This document shows positions 33,508 to 42,144 of a DNA stretch of 44,462 nt, piece by piece. The notes below the pieces were generated by a model. That model was not told the DNA's origin. It ran no database searches and worked only from the letters and a program-made list of their open reading frames with translations. Origin of the DNA: an uncultured Clostridia bacterium (lineage in GTDB: Bacteria > Bacillota > Clostridia > Tissierellales > Peptoniphilaceae); NCBI GenBank assembly GCA_945916025.1, contig CAMEGD010000001.1:1-44462 (forward strand), given 5' to 3'. Both the position numbers and the translations under genes were made by a program. Position 1 is the stretch's first letter; every line of letters begins with the position of its first letter.

Positions 33508-33538
33508 TTGTCCAGAAAGTTTTTATTTATGCTATAAT
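33508..33538 (+). promoter_or_regulatory. Extended -10 promoter of the membrane protein gene
   Basis: TGCTATAAT (33530-33538) with a weak -35 TTGTCC (33508-33513) 19 bases upstream. Transcription would start near 33545. Confidence 0.5.
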
Positions 33539-33575
33539 AATGTTAGAAAAAATGAAATACCTAAGGTGACTAAAG

Positions 33576-34589
33576 ATGAATAAAAAGATTAAAAATATAA
33601 TATTATATGGAATACTAATGGCTATTGTCTTAGGTTTTGCCCTAAGTCCAATGCTTGGAAAGGAAATACTCTGGAACTCAGATCAAAATGTCCAAATTCC
33701 CTTTAGTGGAATTCATTTTGACAAACCTGAGAATATCTCTGCTTTTAAAATTAAAAGATATGAAACTCCAGGTCAAGTTTCTAGTCTAATTAGCTATGAT
33801 GTAGAGTTTGAGTACACAGGGTCAGAATCTAGTATGAGAATAATGGGTAAATTAGCAGAACAAGCTTTTTTTGGAGAAAATGTAAGCCCAATTCACAGTA
33901 AGGCTACCTTAAAAGGAGAATACGAAAAAATAAATAATCTCTTATTTAATGAAAAACTAACTAATAGAGACTTATTTAAAAATTTGCAAAACTACAAGTT
34001 TTCTTCTACTTCAGAAATTAGGGTTCCATTAAATGAAGAAGTAAAAAATTACAAGTTTAAAATTACTTATCTTCCGAAGACCTTGGTATACGAAAATAAC
34101 AAGGAGCTTGCTAAAGCTAGTGTATTTTTAACTAATGCAAGGGTAGACAACTTTACAGATGGGGACTACTTAAATAAAAGTGAGACTCAAAGCTTTAATG
34201 AAAGTGGCATGTATGTAAATGCTATAGAAGTATATAATGAAGAAACAATAAAGAAGATAGACTTATTTAATAATATAAACAATATTATTTTTATTTTATC
34301 TGTAATCATTACCTTGGGTCTTATTTGGATAGATAGACCAAATACCCAATACTTTATCATCATCTTTATATTTATTAGTATTTTGACTGTATATAGATTC
34401 TTAGAAACTGGTGTATCAACACTTGGAGCTTTTACGGTATTTCCGATTTTAGGATTTTTAGGAGTCCTAGTAGGTAGACTTACAAGTAGAGAAAAGATTA
34501 CCTTTAATAAATATGACTTTTCACAAGGCTTGTTAGGGGCAATTCTTCTAATGATTCTAAGCATATTCTTATATCTCTTACCTAGGTAG
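33576..34589 (+). CDS. Unrecognised membrane protein with extracellular domain
   Basis: I do not recognise this 337-residue protein. It has an N-terminal membrane segment (about 8-26), a long polar region of about 200 residues (27-230) that would be outside the cell, and four more membrane segments (about 230-250, 256-273, 279-298 and 313-333). No lipobox, catalytic motif or cysteine pair is apparent. Start ATG follows AAGGTGA by 6 bases. It has its own extended -10 promoter and a strong terminator, so it is a single-gene unit between nagB and the glutamate operon. Confidence 0.75.
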   Translation: MNKKIKNIILYGILMAIVLGFALSPMLGKEILWNSDQNVQIPFSGIHFDKPENISAFKIKRYETPGQVSSLISYDVEFEYTGSESSMRIMGKLAEQAFFGENVSPIHSKATLKGEYEKINNLLFNEKLTNRDLFKNLQNYKFSSTSEIRVPLNEEVKNYKFKITYLPKTLVYENNKELAKASVFLTNARVDNFTDGDYLNKSETQSFNESGMYVNAIEVYNEETIKKIDLFNNINNIIFILSVIITLGLIWIDRPNTQYFIIIFIFISILTVYRFLETGVSTLGAFTVFPILGFLGVLVGRLTSREKITFNKYDFSQGLLGAILLMILSIFLYLLPR

Positions 34590-34596
34590 GATAGAG

Positions 34597-34637
34597 GCCT
34601 GAATTTTATGAACTAACATAGAATTCAGGCGTTTTTT
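34597..34637 (+). terminator. Terminator after the membrane protein gene
   Basis: Long stem GCCTGAATTTTATG / CATAGAATTCAGGC with one mismatch, 6-base loop and T6 tail after one G. Confidence 0.9.
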
Positions 34638-34944
34638 AATGTAAGACAAAAAAACTCAAGACCTCAATTGTGAAAACTTGATGAAAAATTTACATTAAAG
34701 TAATTAAATTTGATTAAATTCTCGTAAAAGAAAATTATGAAATAAATATTTCATTTTTATTTTTTATTTCTTTTTTCATAAAACGGGAAACCATATGAAA
34801 ACGTTATATTATCTTAATGTCTTAAAATAATCTCCACTAGTAAAATCCAAATAATTTGAAATATTTTTTTACAATAATTTTATTTTTTTCTCATGTATTC
34901 TTATCTATGTGGTTTTTATACTTATGTATATTAAGACTAGATTT
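34638..34944. other. AT-rich non-coding region upstream of the glutamate operon promoter
   Basis: About 300 bases with no plausible gene; an 11-codon frame at 34795-34830 has no ribosome binding site. It holds a perfect inverted repeat ATGAAATA-AA-TATTTCAT (34737-34754) followed by T-rich sequence, and further T-rich runs. No cobalamin riboswitch landmarks were seen although the operon encodes a B12 enzyme. Confidence 0.5.
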
Positions 34945-34973
34945 TTTGCAAAAGAAATTTCATGTGGTATAAT
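34945..34973 (+). promoter_or_regulatory. Promoter of the glutamate mutase operon
   Basis: Extended -10 TGGTATAAT (34965-34973) with -35 TTTGCA (34945-34950) and a 17-base spacer. The predicted start near 34980 gives a leader of about 50 bases before AGGAGG and the glmS ATG. Confidence 0.65.
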
Positions 34974-35028
34974 TAGGTTAAACTAAGAATTATGAAAAAC
35001 ATTGTTCAAATTTATTTAGGAGGTAGTT

Positions 35029-35436
35029 ATGGGAAAGACATTAGTATTAGGAGTTATAGGCTCTGATGCTCACGCAGTAGGTAATAAAATATTAGATGCT
35101 ACTTTAACTGAAGCAGGTTACAAGGTAGTAAATATCGGTGTTTTATCTTCTCAAGAAGACTTTATCAACGCTGCAATCGAAACAAAGGCTGAAGTTATTT
35201 TAGTTTCTTCTCTTTATGGTCAAGGTGAACTTGATGTTAAAGGTATGAAAGAAAAATGTAACGAAGCTGGACTTGAAAATGTAAAACTATATGTTGGAGG
35301 AAACATTGTAGTTGGAAAACAAGACTGGGATGCTGTAGAAAAAAGATTCAAAGCTATGGGATTTGACAGAGTATACAGACCAGGAACTTCAGTTGAAACT
35401 ACAATTAAGGACTTAAAAGAAGACTTAGGGGAATAA
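35029..35436 (+). CDS. glmS: Glutamate mutase (methylaspartate mutase) sigma subunit, B12-binding
   Basis: A 135-residue cobalamin-binding subunit with the base-off motif D13-x-H15-x-x-G18 in GVIGSDAHAVGNKIL; H15 replaces the dimethylbenzimidazole ligand of adenosylcobalamin. Further conserved parts are VSSLYGQGE and the GG of YVGGNIVVG. With GlmE it interconverts L-glutamate and (2S,3S)-3-methylaspartate. This is not glucosamine-6-phosphate synthase, which shares the symbol. AGGAGG lies 6 bases before the ATG. First gene of the operon, with arginine codons all AGA, suggesting high expression. Confidence 0.97.
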   Translation: MGKTLVLGVIGSDAHAVGNKILDATLTEAGYKVVNIGVLSSQEDFINAAIETKAEVILVSSLYGQGELDVKGMKEKCNEAGLENVKLYVGGNIVVGKQDWDAVEKRFKAMGFDRVYRPGTSVETTIKDLKEDLGE

Positions 35437-35437
35437 T

Positions 35438-36826
35438 ATGAATTGTTACTTGTTTATTGATTTTGGAAGTACATTTACAAAACTTACATTAGTTGACATA
35501 GATAATGAAGAAATCATTGGCACAGACAAATCTTACACTACTGTAGAAACAGATGTTATGATAGGCTTTGAAAATGCCTTGAACAACTTAAAGGAGAAGG
35601 TTGATTTTTCTAATATTAATATAGTAAAAACAACTGCTTGTTCTTCTGCAGCTGGTGGTCTAAAGGTAGTAGCAATAGGTCTTGTTCCAGAGCTTACAGC
35701 TGAAGCTGCTAAGAGAACTGCTCTAGGAGCAGGGGCAAGAATTATTAAGACTTATAGCTTTAAGTTAAATGACTCAGAGTTAGAAGAAATTAAAAATGCC
35801 AATTTAGATATGATTTTACTAGCTGGTGGTACTGATGGTGGAAACACTGAATCTATTATCCACAATGCTTCTATGATTAGTAAACATGGAATAAAGGTGC
35901 CAGTTGTTGTAGCTGGTAACAAAAGTGCCGTAGATGATGTTAAAGCTGCATTAGGAGATAACATTAATTATGTTATAACTGAAAATGTAATGCCAACCCT
36001 TAATCAAATTAATGTTGAGCCAGCTAGAGAAACTATTAGAAATATCTTTATGGAAAACATTATTAAGGCTAAAGGTATGGAAAGGGTTCACGAATTTATT
36101 GAAGGAATCGCAATGCCTACCCCAGCAGCTGTATTAAGGGCGGCCAGAGTTTTATCTGAAGGTAGTGAAGTAGAAGATGGAATTGGAGACCTTATTGTTT
36201 TAGACATTGGTGGTGCAACTACTGATGTTCACTCAATATCTGACGGTATGCCAACTAAGGGTGGAGTTACTTTTAGAGGCCTTGAAGAACCTTTTGCTAA
36301 GAGAACAGTTGAAGGGGACCTAGGTATGAGGTATTCATCCCTTGCAGTATATGAGGCCGCTGGTCTTAGAACTGTAAAGAAATTCATCGACGTAGAAAAC
36401 TATGATAGTGTGGAAGAAGAGTTTAGAAAACGCTATGAACACACTGATTTTGTAGCTACTGATAAGTTAGACAAGGAACTTGATCTAGGTATGGCAAAGA
36501 TTTGTACCTACCTATCAATGGGCAGACACGCAGGTGTAGTTAAGGTAGTTTATTCACCACTTGGGAATTTATACAACCAAGAAGGTAAGGACTTGTCAGA
36601 AGTCAAGTACTTAATAGGCACTGGCGGGATTATTATTAACAATGAAAAACCTGAAGAAATATTAAAATCAGGTCTATACACAACAGATGAACCTGATTCA
36701 TTAAGGCCTACTAGTCCAAAATTCATGGTAGATAAAAGTTATATTTTATCATCTATGGGATTATTAGCCATGATAGACGAAGACAAAGCTATTAGAATGC
36801 TTAAGAAATATTTAGTTGAAATTTAG
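35438..36826 (+). CDS. glmL: Glutamate mutase accessory protein MutL (GlmL)
   Basis: A 462-residue protein of the actin/Hsp70-like ATPase fold: phosphate loop FIDFGSTFTKLTLVD (about 6-20), the second loop VLDIGGATTDVHSI and LLAGGTDGGN. MutL proteins lie between the two mutase subunits in clostridia and are thought to reactivate or chaperone the B12 enzyme; this role is inferred from position and fold. Starts 1 base after glmS. Confidence 0.93.
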   Translation: MNCYLFIDFGSTFTKLTLVDIDNEEIIGTDKSYTTVETDVMIGFENALNNLKEKVDFSNINIVKTTACSSAAGGLKVVAIGLVPELTAEAAKRTALGAGARIIKTYSFKLNDSELEEIKNANLDMILLAGGTDGGNTESIIHNASMISKHGIKVPVVVAGNKSAVDDVKAALGDNINYVITENVMPTLNQINVEPARETIRNIFMENIIKAKGMERVHEFIEGIAMPTPAAVLRAARVLSEGSEVEDGIGDLIVLDIGGATTDVHSISDGMPTKGGVTFRGLEEPFAKRTVEGDLGMRYSSLAVYEAAGLRTVKKFIDVENYDSVEEEFRKRYEHTDFVATDKLDKELDLGMAKICTYLSMGRHAGVVKVVYSPLGNLYNQEGKDLSEVKYLIGTGGIIINNEKPEEILKSGLYTTDEPDSLRPTSPKFMVDKSYILSSMGLLAMIDEDKAIRMLKKYLVEI

Positions 36827-36837
36827 GAGATTACAGT

Positions 36838-38298
36838 ATGGATTTAAAATTTACAAAAATGACCGATGACGCCTTTTTTAAGGAAAGAGAAGAAGTTCTT
36901 GCATCTTGGCCTACAGGAAAAGACGTTGATTTAGACGAAGCTACTGAATATTTAAGAAATATTCCAGATGAAAAAAACTTTGCTAAAAAATTAGAAAAAG
37001 CTGACAAAGCGGGAATAACTACAGCTCAACCAAGAGCAGGAGTTGCTCTAATTAGCGAACACATTACATTATTACAACATCTACAAAATGAAGGTGGAGC
37101 AGACTTCTTACCTTCTACAATAGATGCTTATACAAGACAAAATAGATATGAAGAAGGTGAAAAGGGAATAGCAGAATCTCAAAAAGCAGGAAGATCACTT
37201 CTAAACGGATTCCCAGCTGTTAACCACGGTGTAACTGGTTGTAGACAAGTATTAGAATCAGTTGATTTACCACTTCAACTTAGACATGGTACTCCAGACT
37301 CAAGACTTCTTGCAGAAGTTGGACATGCTGGTGGATTTACTTCTAACGAAGGTGGAGCTATTTCTTACAACATTCCTTATTCTAAAAAAGTTACAGTTGA
37401 AAAATCAATTAGAGATTGGCAATATTGTGACAGATTAGTTGGTATTTATGAAGAAAGAGGAGTTAACATCAATAGGGAACCATTTGGTCCTTTAACAGGA
37501 ACTCTAGTACCTCCTTCAACTTCTAATGCAGTAGGTATCTTAGAAGCATTACTTGCAGCTGAACAAGGTGTTAAGTCTATTACAGTTGGCTATGGCCAAT
37601 GTGGTAACTTACTACAAGATGTTGCAGCTATCAACGCTTTAAGAGAGCAATGTCAAGAATATTTAAACGAATACGGATACAAAGATGTTGTATTAACAAC
37701 AGTATTCCACCAATGGATGGGTGGATTCCCAGAAGATGAATCAAAGGCATTTGGTTTAATTTCTCTTGGTGCTACAGCAGCAGCTTTATCTGGAGCTACA
37801 AAAGTAATAGTAAAAACTCCTCACGAAGCTATTGGTATTCCAACTAAAGAAGCAAACGCAGCAGGTATCAAGGCTACTAAGATGGTACTAAACCTATTAG
37901 AAGGTCAAAGATATGCTGATTCTGAAAAATTAAGACAAGAAATTGAAATAATAAAAGCAGAAGTTAAATGTATGTTAGATGAAACACTTAAACTTGGAAA
38001 GGGAGACTGGGCAGTAGGTACAGTTAAAGCTTTCGAAAACGGTGTAATCGATATTCCATTTGGACCATCTGATGCCAATGCGGGTAAAATGTTACCAGCA
38101 AGGGATAACCAAGGTTTCATTAGATATTTAGAACCAGGTAATATTCCATTTACTAAAGAATTACTTGACTTCAACAAATCTAAATTTGAAGAAAGAGCTA
38201 AATTTGAAGGTAGAGACATTAGCTTCCAAATGGTAGTTGATGATATATTTGCAGTAAGTAGAGGAAGATTAGTCGGAAGACCAGGAGGAGACAAATAA
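36838..38298 (+). CDS. glmE: Glutamate mutase epsilon subunit
   Basis: A 486-residue catalytic barrel subunit. The substrate-binding arginines known from the Clostridium cochlearium enzyme, R66, R100 and R149, and the active-site E171 are found at exactly the same numbers here (AQPRAGVA, YTRQNRY, LRHGTPDSR, SNEGGAISYN), which supports both start and function. With GlmS and adenosylcobalamin it rearranges glutamate to 3-methylaspartate. Almost all arginines use AGA. The stop overlaps the mal ATG by 1 base. Confidence 0.98.
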   Translation: MDLKFTKMTDDAFFKEREEVLASWPTGKDVDLDEATEYLRNIPDEKNFAKKLEKADKAGITTAQPRAGVALISEHITLLQHLQNEGGADFLPSTIDAYTRQNRYEEGEKGIAESQKAGRSLLNGFPAVNHGVTGCRQVLESVDLPLQLRHGTPDSRLLAEVGHAGGFTSNEGGAISYNIPYSKKVTVEKSIRDWQYCDRLVGIYEERGVNINREPFGPLTGTLVPPSTSNAVGILEALLAAEQGVKSITVGYGQCGNLLQDVAAINALREQCQEYLNEYGYKDVVLTTVFHQWMGGFPEDESKAFGLISLGATAAALSGATKVIVKTPHEAIGIPTKEANAAGIKATKMVLNLLEGQRYADSEKLRQEIEIIKAEVKCMLDETLKLGKGDWAVGTVKAFENGVIDIPFGPSDANAGKMLPARDNQGFIRYLEPGNIPFTKELLDFNKSKFEERAKFEGRDISFQMVVDDIFAVSRGRLVGRPGGDK

Positions 38299-39539
38299 TG
38301 AAAATTAAAAAACTATTATGTTCACCAGGATTAACAGGATTTTACTTTGATGACCAAAAAGCTATTAAAATGGGAGCAGGCCACGATGGATTATTCTATG
38401 TTGGTGAACCACAAACAGAAGGATTCTCAAGCATTAGACAAGCTGGAGAAAGTATTTCAGTTCAATTAATTCTTGAAGATGGACAAGTTGCTCATGGAGA
38501 CTGCGCAGCAGTTCAATATTCAGGAGCAGGTGGACGTGATCCATTATTCTTAGCTGCAGATTTCATTCCAGTAATTGAAAAAGAAATCGCACCTAAACTA
38601 GAAGGAAGAGAACTTGATAGCTTTAAAGAATTAGCTGAAGAATTCGACAAATTAGAAGTAAATGGTAAGAGACTTCATACAGCTATTAGATACGGTATTA
38701 CTCAAGCTATATTAGACGCAGTAGCTAAAGCAAAACACGTAACTATGGCAGAAGTTATTCATGAAGAATATAAAGTAGCTGACCCAATTAATCGAGTAGC
38801 AATATTCACTCAGTCTGGTGACGATAGATATGACAATGCTGACAAGATGATCTTAAAATCAGCTGATGTTTTACCTCATGGCCTTTTCAACAACGTAAAA
38901 GAAAAATTAGGTGAAAACGGAGAAAAATTAAAAGACTATGTAGCATGGTTAAGAGATAGAATTGGTCAATACAAGACCAAAGAAGATTACCAACCAATCC
39001 TTCACATTGACGTATATGGAACAATCGGAGAAGCTTTTGGTAATGACACTATGAAAATGGCTGATTATTTAACTGAACTTGAAGAAATCGCTAAACCATA
39101 CCACCTAAGAATTGAAGGACCTATGGATGTTGGTTCAAGAGAAGCTCAAATCGAAGCTTTAGCTGCTTTAACTGCTGAAGTTGATAAGAGAGGTATCAAT
39201 GTTGAGTTAGTAGCTGATGAATGGTGTAATACATTTGAAGATGTAAAAGACTTCGTTAAGGCAAATGCTGGACACATGCTTCAAATTAAAACTCCTGACT
39301 TAGGCGGAGTAAACAATACTGCTGAAGCTATTTTATTCTGTAAAGAAAACAACAAAGGTGCATATTGCGGTGGAACATGTAATGAAACTAACAGATCAGC
39401 TGAAGTTTTAACTAACATTGGTATGGCTTGTGGTGCTAAACAAGTACTTGCTAAACCAGGTATGGGAGTAGACGAAGGCTTAATGATAGTAAACAATGAA
39501 ATGAACAGAGTTATGGCTCTTGTTAATTACAGAAAATAA
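38298..39539 (+). CDS. mal: Methylaspartate ammonia-lyase
   Basis: A 413-residue enolase-superfamily enzyme, the same length as the Clostridium tetanomorphum enzyme. The catalytic K331 (in QIKTPDLGG) and H194 (LPHGLFN) and the magnesium ligands D238, E273 and D307 all fall at the published positions by direct codon count. It eliminates ammonia from 3-methylaspartate to give mesaconate, following the mutase. After the stop comes a terminator-like hairpin before the next operon genes. Confidence 0.98.
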   Translation: MKIKKLLCSPGLTGFYFDDQKAIKMGAGHDGLFYVGEPQTEGFSSIRQAGESISVQLILEDGQVAHGDCAAVQYSGAGGRDPLFLAADFIPVIEKEIAPKLEGRELDSFKELAEEFDKLEVNGKRLHTAIRYGITQAILDAVAKAKHVTMAEVIHEEYKVADPINRVAIFTQSGDDRYDNADKMILKSADVLPHGLFNNVKEKLGENGEKLKDYVAWLRDRIGQYKTKEDYQPILHIDVYGTIGEAFGNDTMKMADYLTELEEIAKPYHLRIEGPMDVGSREAQIEALAALTAEVDKRGINVELVADEWCNTFEDVKDFVKANAGHMLQIKTPDLGGVNNTAEAILFCKENNKGAYCGGTCNETNRSAEVLTNIGMACGAKQVLAKPGMGVDEGLMIVNNEMNRVMALVNYRK

Positions 39540-39560
39540 TAAGTTTAATATTAAATTTCT

Positions 39561-39601
39561 TATAATTCAGGAGGGCTATTGCCTTTCTGAATTATATTTT
39601 T
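39561..39601 (+). terminator. Terminator-like hairpin inside the glutamate operon
   Basis: Stem TATAATTCAG / CTGAATTATA with an inner GGC/GCC pair and a TATT apical loop, then TTTTT. It lies between mal and the mesaconase genes, where partial termination would lower expression of the distal genes, or where it could act as a 3' stabilising hairpin. Confidence 0.7.
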
Positions 39602-39621
39602 ATAAAAACTAGGGGGGACAC

Positions 39622-40464
39622 ATGAAAACAGTTCATACTGACAAAATTACTGAAGAAGTAAGAAGAATGTGTATTGAAGCAGCATACTTTTTACCAGAAG
39701 ATGTAAGAAAGGCCCTTGAAGATGCAAGGGACAAGGAAGAATGGAAATTATCACAAGAAATCTTAGATCAAATTCTTGCAAATGGTGAAATAGCTAGAAC
39801 AGAACATGTACCATACTGCCAAGATACAGGGATGATAGTTGTATTTGTAGAAATGGGTCAAGACGTTCACATTGAAGGTGGATGGATTGAAGATGCTATT
39901 AACGAAGGTGTAAGACAAGGCTATGCTGATGGATTTTTAAGAAAGTCAGTAGTAAATGATCCAATCGAAAGAATCAACACTAAAGACAACACTCCTGCAG
40001 TTATTAACTACAGTGTAGTTGAAGGAGATCAACTAAAAATTACAATAGCTGCTAAGGGCTTTGGCTCAGAAAATATGTCAAGACTTGCAATGTTAAAACC
40101 AGCTGATGGTATAGAAGGTGTAAAGAAGTTTATACTAGAAACTGTAGAACTTGCTGGTCCTAATCCATGTCCACCAATTATTGTTGGTGTTGGTATTGGA
40201 GGAACTTTTGACAAGGTTACTAGAATAGCTAAAGAAGTATTAATGAGACCTTTAGATGAGTATAACGAAAATCCTTTCTATGCTGATTTAGAAAAAGAAA
40301 TGGAAGAAAAAATAGCAGCTCTTGGTATTGGGCCACAAGGTTTTGGTGGTAAGACTACAGCTTTAAGAGTTATGATAGACACATATCCAACTCATATTGC
40401 AGGACTTCCAATTGGTGTAAATATCCAATGCCACGCAGCTAGACACAAAGAAGTTATATTTTAA
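39622..40464 (+). CDS. Class I fumarase-family hydratase, alpha subunit (probable mesaconase)
   Basis: A 280-residue protein of the fumarate hydratase/tartrate dehydratase alpha family. Cluster-ligating cysteines are likely those in PYCQDTGM (about 67-74), NPCPPIIVGVGIGG (about 176-189) and IQCHAARHK. Two-subunit class I hydratases hold an oxygen-sensitive 4Fe-4S cluster. Placement between mal and citDEF points to hydration of mesaconate to (S)-citramalate, though fumarate may also be used. AGGGGGG precedes the ATG by 4 bases. Confidence 0.92.
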   Translation: MKTVHTDKITEEVRRMCIEAAYFLPEDVRKALEDARDKEEWKLSQEILDQILANGEIARTEHVPYCQDTGMIVVFVEMGQDVHIEGGWIEDAINEGVRQGYADGFLRKSVVNDPIERINTKDNTPAVINYSVVEGDQLKITIAAKGFGSENMSRLAMLKPADGIEGVKKFILETVELAGPNPCPPIIVGVGIGGTFDKVTRIAKEVLMRPLDEYNENPFYADLEKEMEEKIAALGIGPQGFGGKTTALRVMIDTYPTHIAGLPIGVNIQCHAARHKEVIF

Positions 40465-40475
40465 GGGGGATTGAA

Positions 40476-41036
40476 ATGATTAAACTTAAAACTCCATTTA
40501 AAGCTGAAGACTTAAAAGACTTAAAAGCAGGAGATAATGTTCTAATTAGTGGATATATCTATACAGGAAGAGATGCTGCCCACAAGAGACTAGTAGACTT
40601 ATTAGATCAAGGAAAAGAACTTCCAATTGATGTTGATGGAGCAGTAATCTATTATGTAGGGCCAACTCCAGCAAAAGAAGGTAGACCTATAGGTTCAGCT
40701 GGACCAACTACTGCTTATAGAATGGACCCATATGCACCTAGACTATTAGATTTAGGTCTAAAAGGCATGATTGGTAAGGGCAAAAGATCCAAAGAAGTAA
40801 AGGAAGCTATTGTTAGAAATGGCGCAGTTTACTTTGCTGCAATAGGTGGAGCTGCTGCTTTAATTGCTAAATCTGTTAAGGAAGCTGAAGTAATTGCTTA
40901 TGAAGATTTAGGACCAGAAGCAATTAGAAGACTTTATGTAGAAGATTTTCCATGTACTGTAGAAGTTGATTCTAAGGGTGTTGACCTTTATGAAACAGGT
41001 CGAAAGGAGTATTTAGATTGGCTAAACGAGAAATAA
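40476..41036 (+). CDS. Class I fumarase-family hydratase, beta subunit (probable mesaconase)
   Basis: A 186-residue beta subunit: GDNVLISGYIYTGRDAAHKR (about 19-38), the family motif GPTPAKEGRPIGSAGPTTAY (about 66-85) and GMIGKGKRS. It completes the two-subunit hydratase with the preceding gene, 11 bases upstream. Its end overlaps citD by 19 bases. Confidence 0.92.
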   Translation: MIKLKTPFKAEDLKDLKAGDNVLISGYIYTGRDAAHKRLVDLLDQGKELPIDVDGAVIYYVGPTPAKEGRPIGSAGPTTAYRMDPYAPRLLDLGLKGMIGKGKRSKEVKEAIVRNGAVYFAAIGGAAALIAKSVKEAEVIAYEDLGPEAIRRLYVEDFPCTVEVDSKGVDLYETGRKEYLDWLNEK

Positions 41037-41287
41037 ACAAGCCAGCTAGGGCTGGTTCTGCTGAATCTAATGATATTTTAGTTATAATATCACCTTCAGA
41101 TGAACTAAAGATAGATGTATCAAGTGAAGTTTCCCTTCAATACGGCTCTGAAATTAAAAGAGTAATTGAAGAAAAGCTTGCAGAAATGGAAGTAGAAAAT
41201 GCCCAAGTAAAAGTTGAAGATAAGGGAGCTCTTGATTTTACAATTAGGGCTAGAGTTGAATCAGCTGTATTAAGGGGGTCCAAATAA
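41018..41287 (+). CDS. citD: Citrate/citramalate lyase gamma subunit (acyl carrier protein)
   Basis: An 89-residue acyl carrier subunit. S17 in AGSAESND aligns with the serine of CitD (ESSD) that carries the phosphoribosyl-dephospho-CoA group. Starts with TTG, fixed by AGGAG 8 bases upstream inside the beta-subunit gene. It carries the acetyl group in citramalate (or citrate) cleavage. The genes that make and attach the prosthetic group (citG, citX) and acetylate it (citC) are not in the window. Confidence 0.93.
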   Translation: MAKREINKPARAGSAESNDILVIISPSDELKIDVSSEVSLQYGSEIKRVIEEKLAEMEVENAQVKVEDKGALDFTIRARVESAVLRGSK

Positions 41288-42144
41288 TGTATAAATCTAT
41301 GCTATTTATGCCTGGAAATAACCCTGGTATGTTATTTTCATCATCAATTCTAGGAGCAGATGCAATTATTATTGACCTTGAAGATGCTGTTAGTGCATCA
41401 GAAAAGGATGCTGCTAGGATTTTAGTTAGAGAATATTTAGAAAGCTTTGAAAATCCAACTGATGTCTTAGTAAGGGTTAACCCTACTGATACTCCATATT
41501 TTGAAGAAGATATAAATATGATTATGAATCTTAAAATAGATGCTATAATGCTACCTAAGGCTTCAGTAGAATCAGTAAAGACTTTAGATGAGATTTTAAC
41601 AAAAAACAATTGTGACCACAGAGTATTTGCCCTTATTGAAACAGCTATGGGTGTTGAAAACTCATTAAATATCTTAAGTGCTTCAGATAGGATTATTGGA
41701 GTACTACTAGGAGCAGAAGACCTTACCCTAGATTTAGGTGCAGAAAGAACTAAAGCTTCTGAAGAAATTAGATATTCAAGACAAAAAATAGTTGCTGTAT
41801 CAAAGGCTTTAGAAATCCAAGCTATTGATACACCATTTACAGATACAGATGATATTGAAGGATTAAAGAAAGACACAGAATTTGCTAAATCAATGGGTAT
41901 GACAGGAAAGGCTGCTATATCTCCAAGACACGTTCAAACTATTAACAAAATTTTCTCTCCAACTGAAAAGGAAATAGAACATGCAGTTAGGGTTTGTGAA
42001 GGTGCTATTGATGCAAAAGAAAAGGGACTTGGTGCTTGGTCTTTAGATGGTAAAATGGTTGATGCTCCAATTATTAAGAGGGCAGTTAACTTACTAAGAT
42101 CTACACCATACTTTAAGGAGGAATATAATGACTTACTTAAATAA
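41287..42144 (+). CDS. citE: Citrate/citramalate lyase beta subunit
   Basis: A 285-residue HpcH/HpaI-type lyase: MLFMPGNNPGML, IIDLEDAVSASEKDAAR (about 28-44) with the metal-binding residues, the conserved arginine in VRVNP, and ALIETAMGVENS. It cleaves the acyl-ACP thioester of citramalate into acetyl-ACP and pyruvate in this pathway. One-base overlap with citD and 17-base overlap with citF. Confidence 0.94.
   Translation: MYKSMLFMPGNNPGMLFSSSILGADAIIIDLEDAVSASEKDAARILVREYLESFENPTDVLVRVNPTDTPYFEEDINMIMNLKIDAIMLPKASVESVKTLDEILTKNNCDHRVFALIETAMGVENSLNILSASDRIIGVLLGAEDLTLDLGAERTKASEEIRYSRQKIVAVSKALEIQAIDTPFTDTDDIEGLKKDTEFAKSMGMTGKAAISPRHVQTINKIFSPTEKEIEHAVRVCEGAIDAKEKGLGAWSLDGKMVDAPIIKRAVNLLRSTPYFKEEYNDLLK

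Noticed and set aside
34795..34830. Short open frame of 11 codons upstream of glmS, as a possible leader peptide
   Set aside because: It has no ribosome binding site and lies upstream of the best promoter, so it would not be on the operon mRNA.
34638..35028. glmS ribozyme or cobalamin riboswitch upstream of the gene called glmS
   Set aside because: This glmS is the glutamate mutase subunit, not the glucosamine synthase that carries the ribozyme, and no B12-box or ribozyme core was seen.
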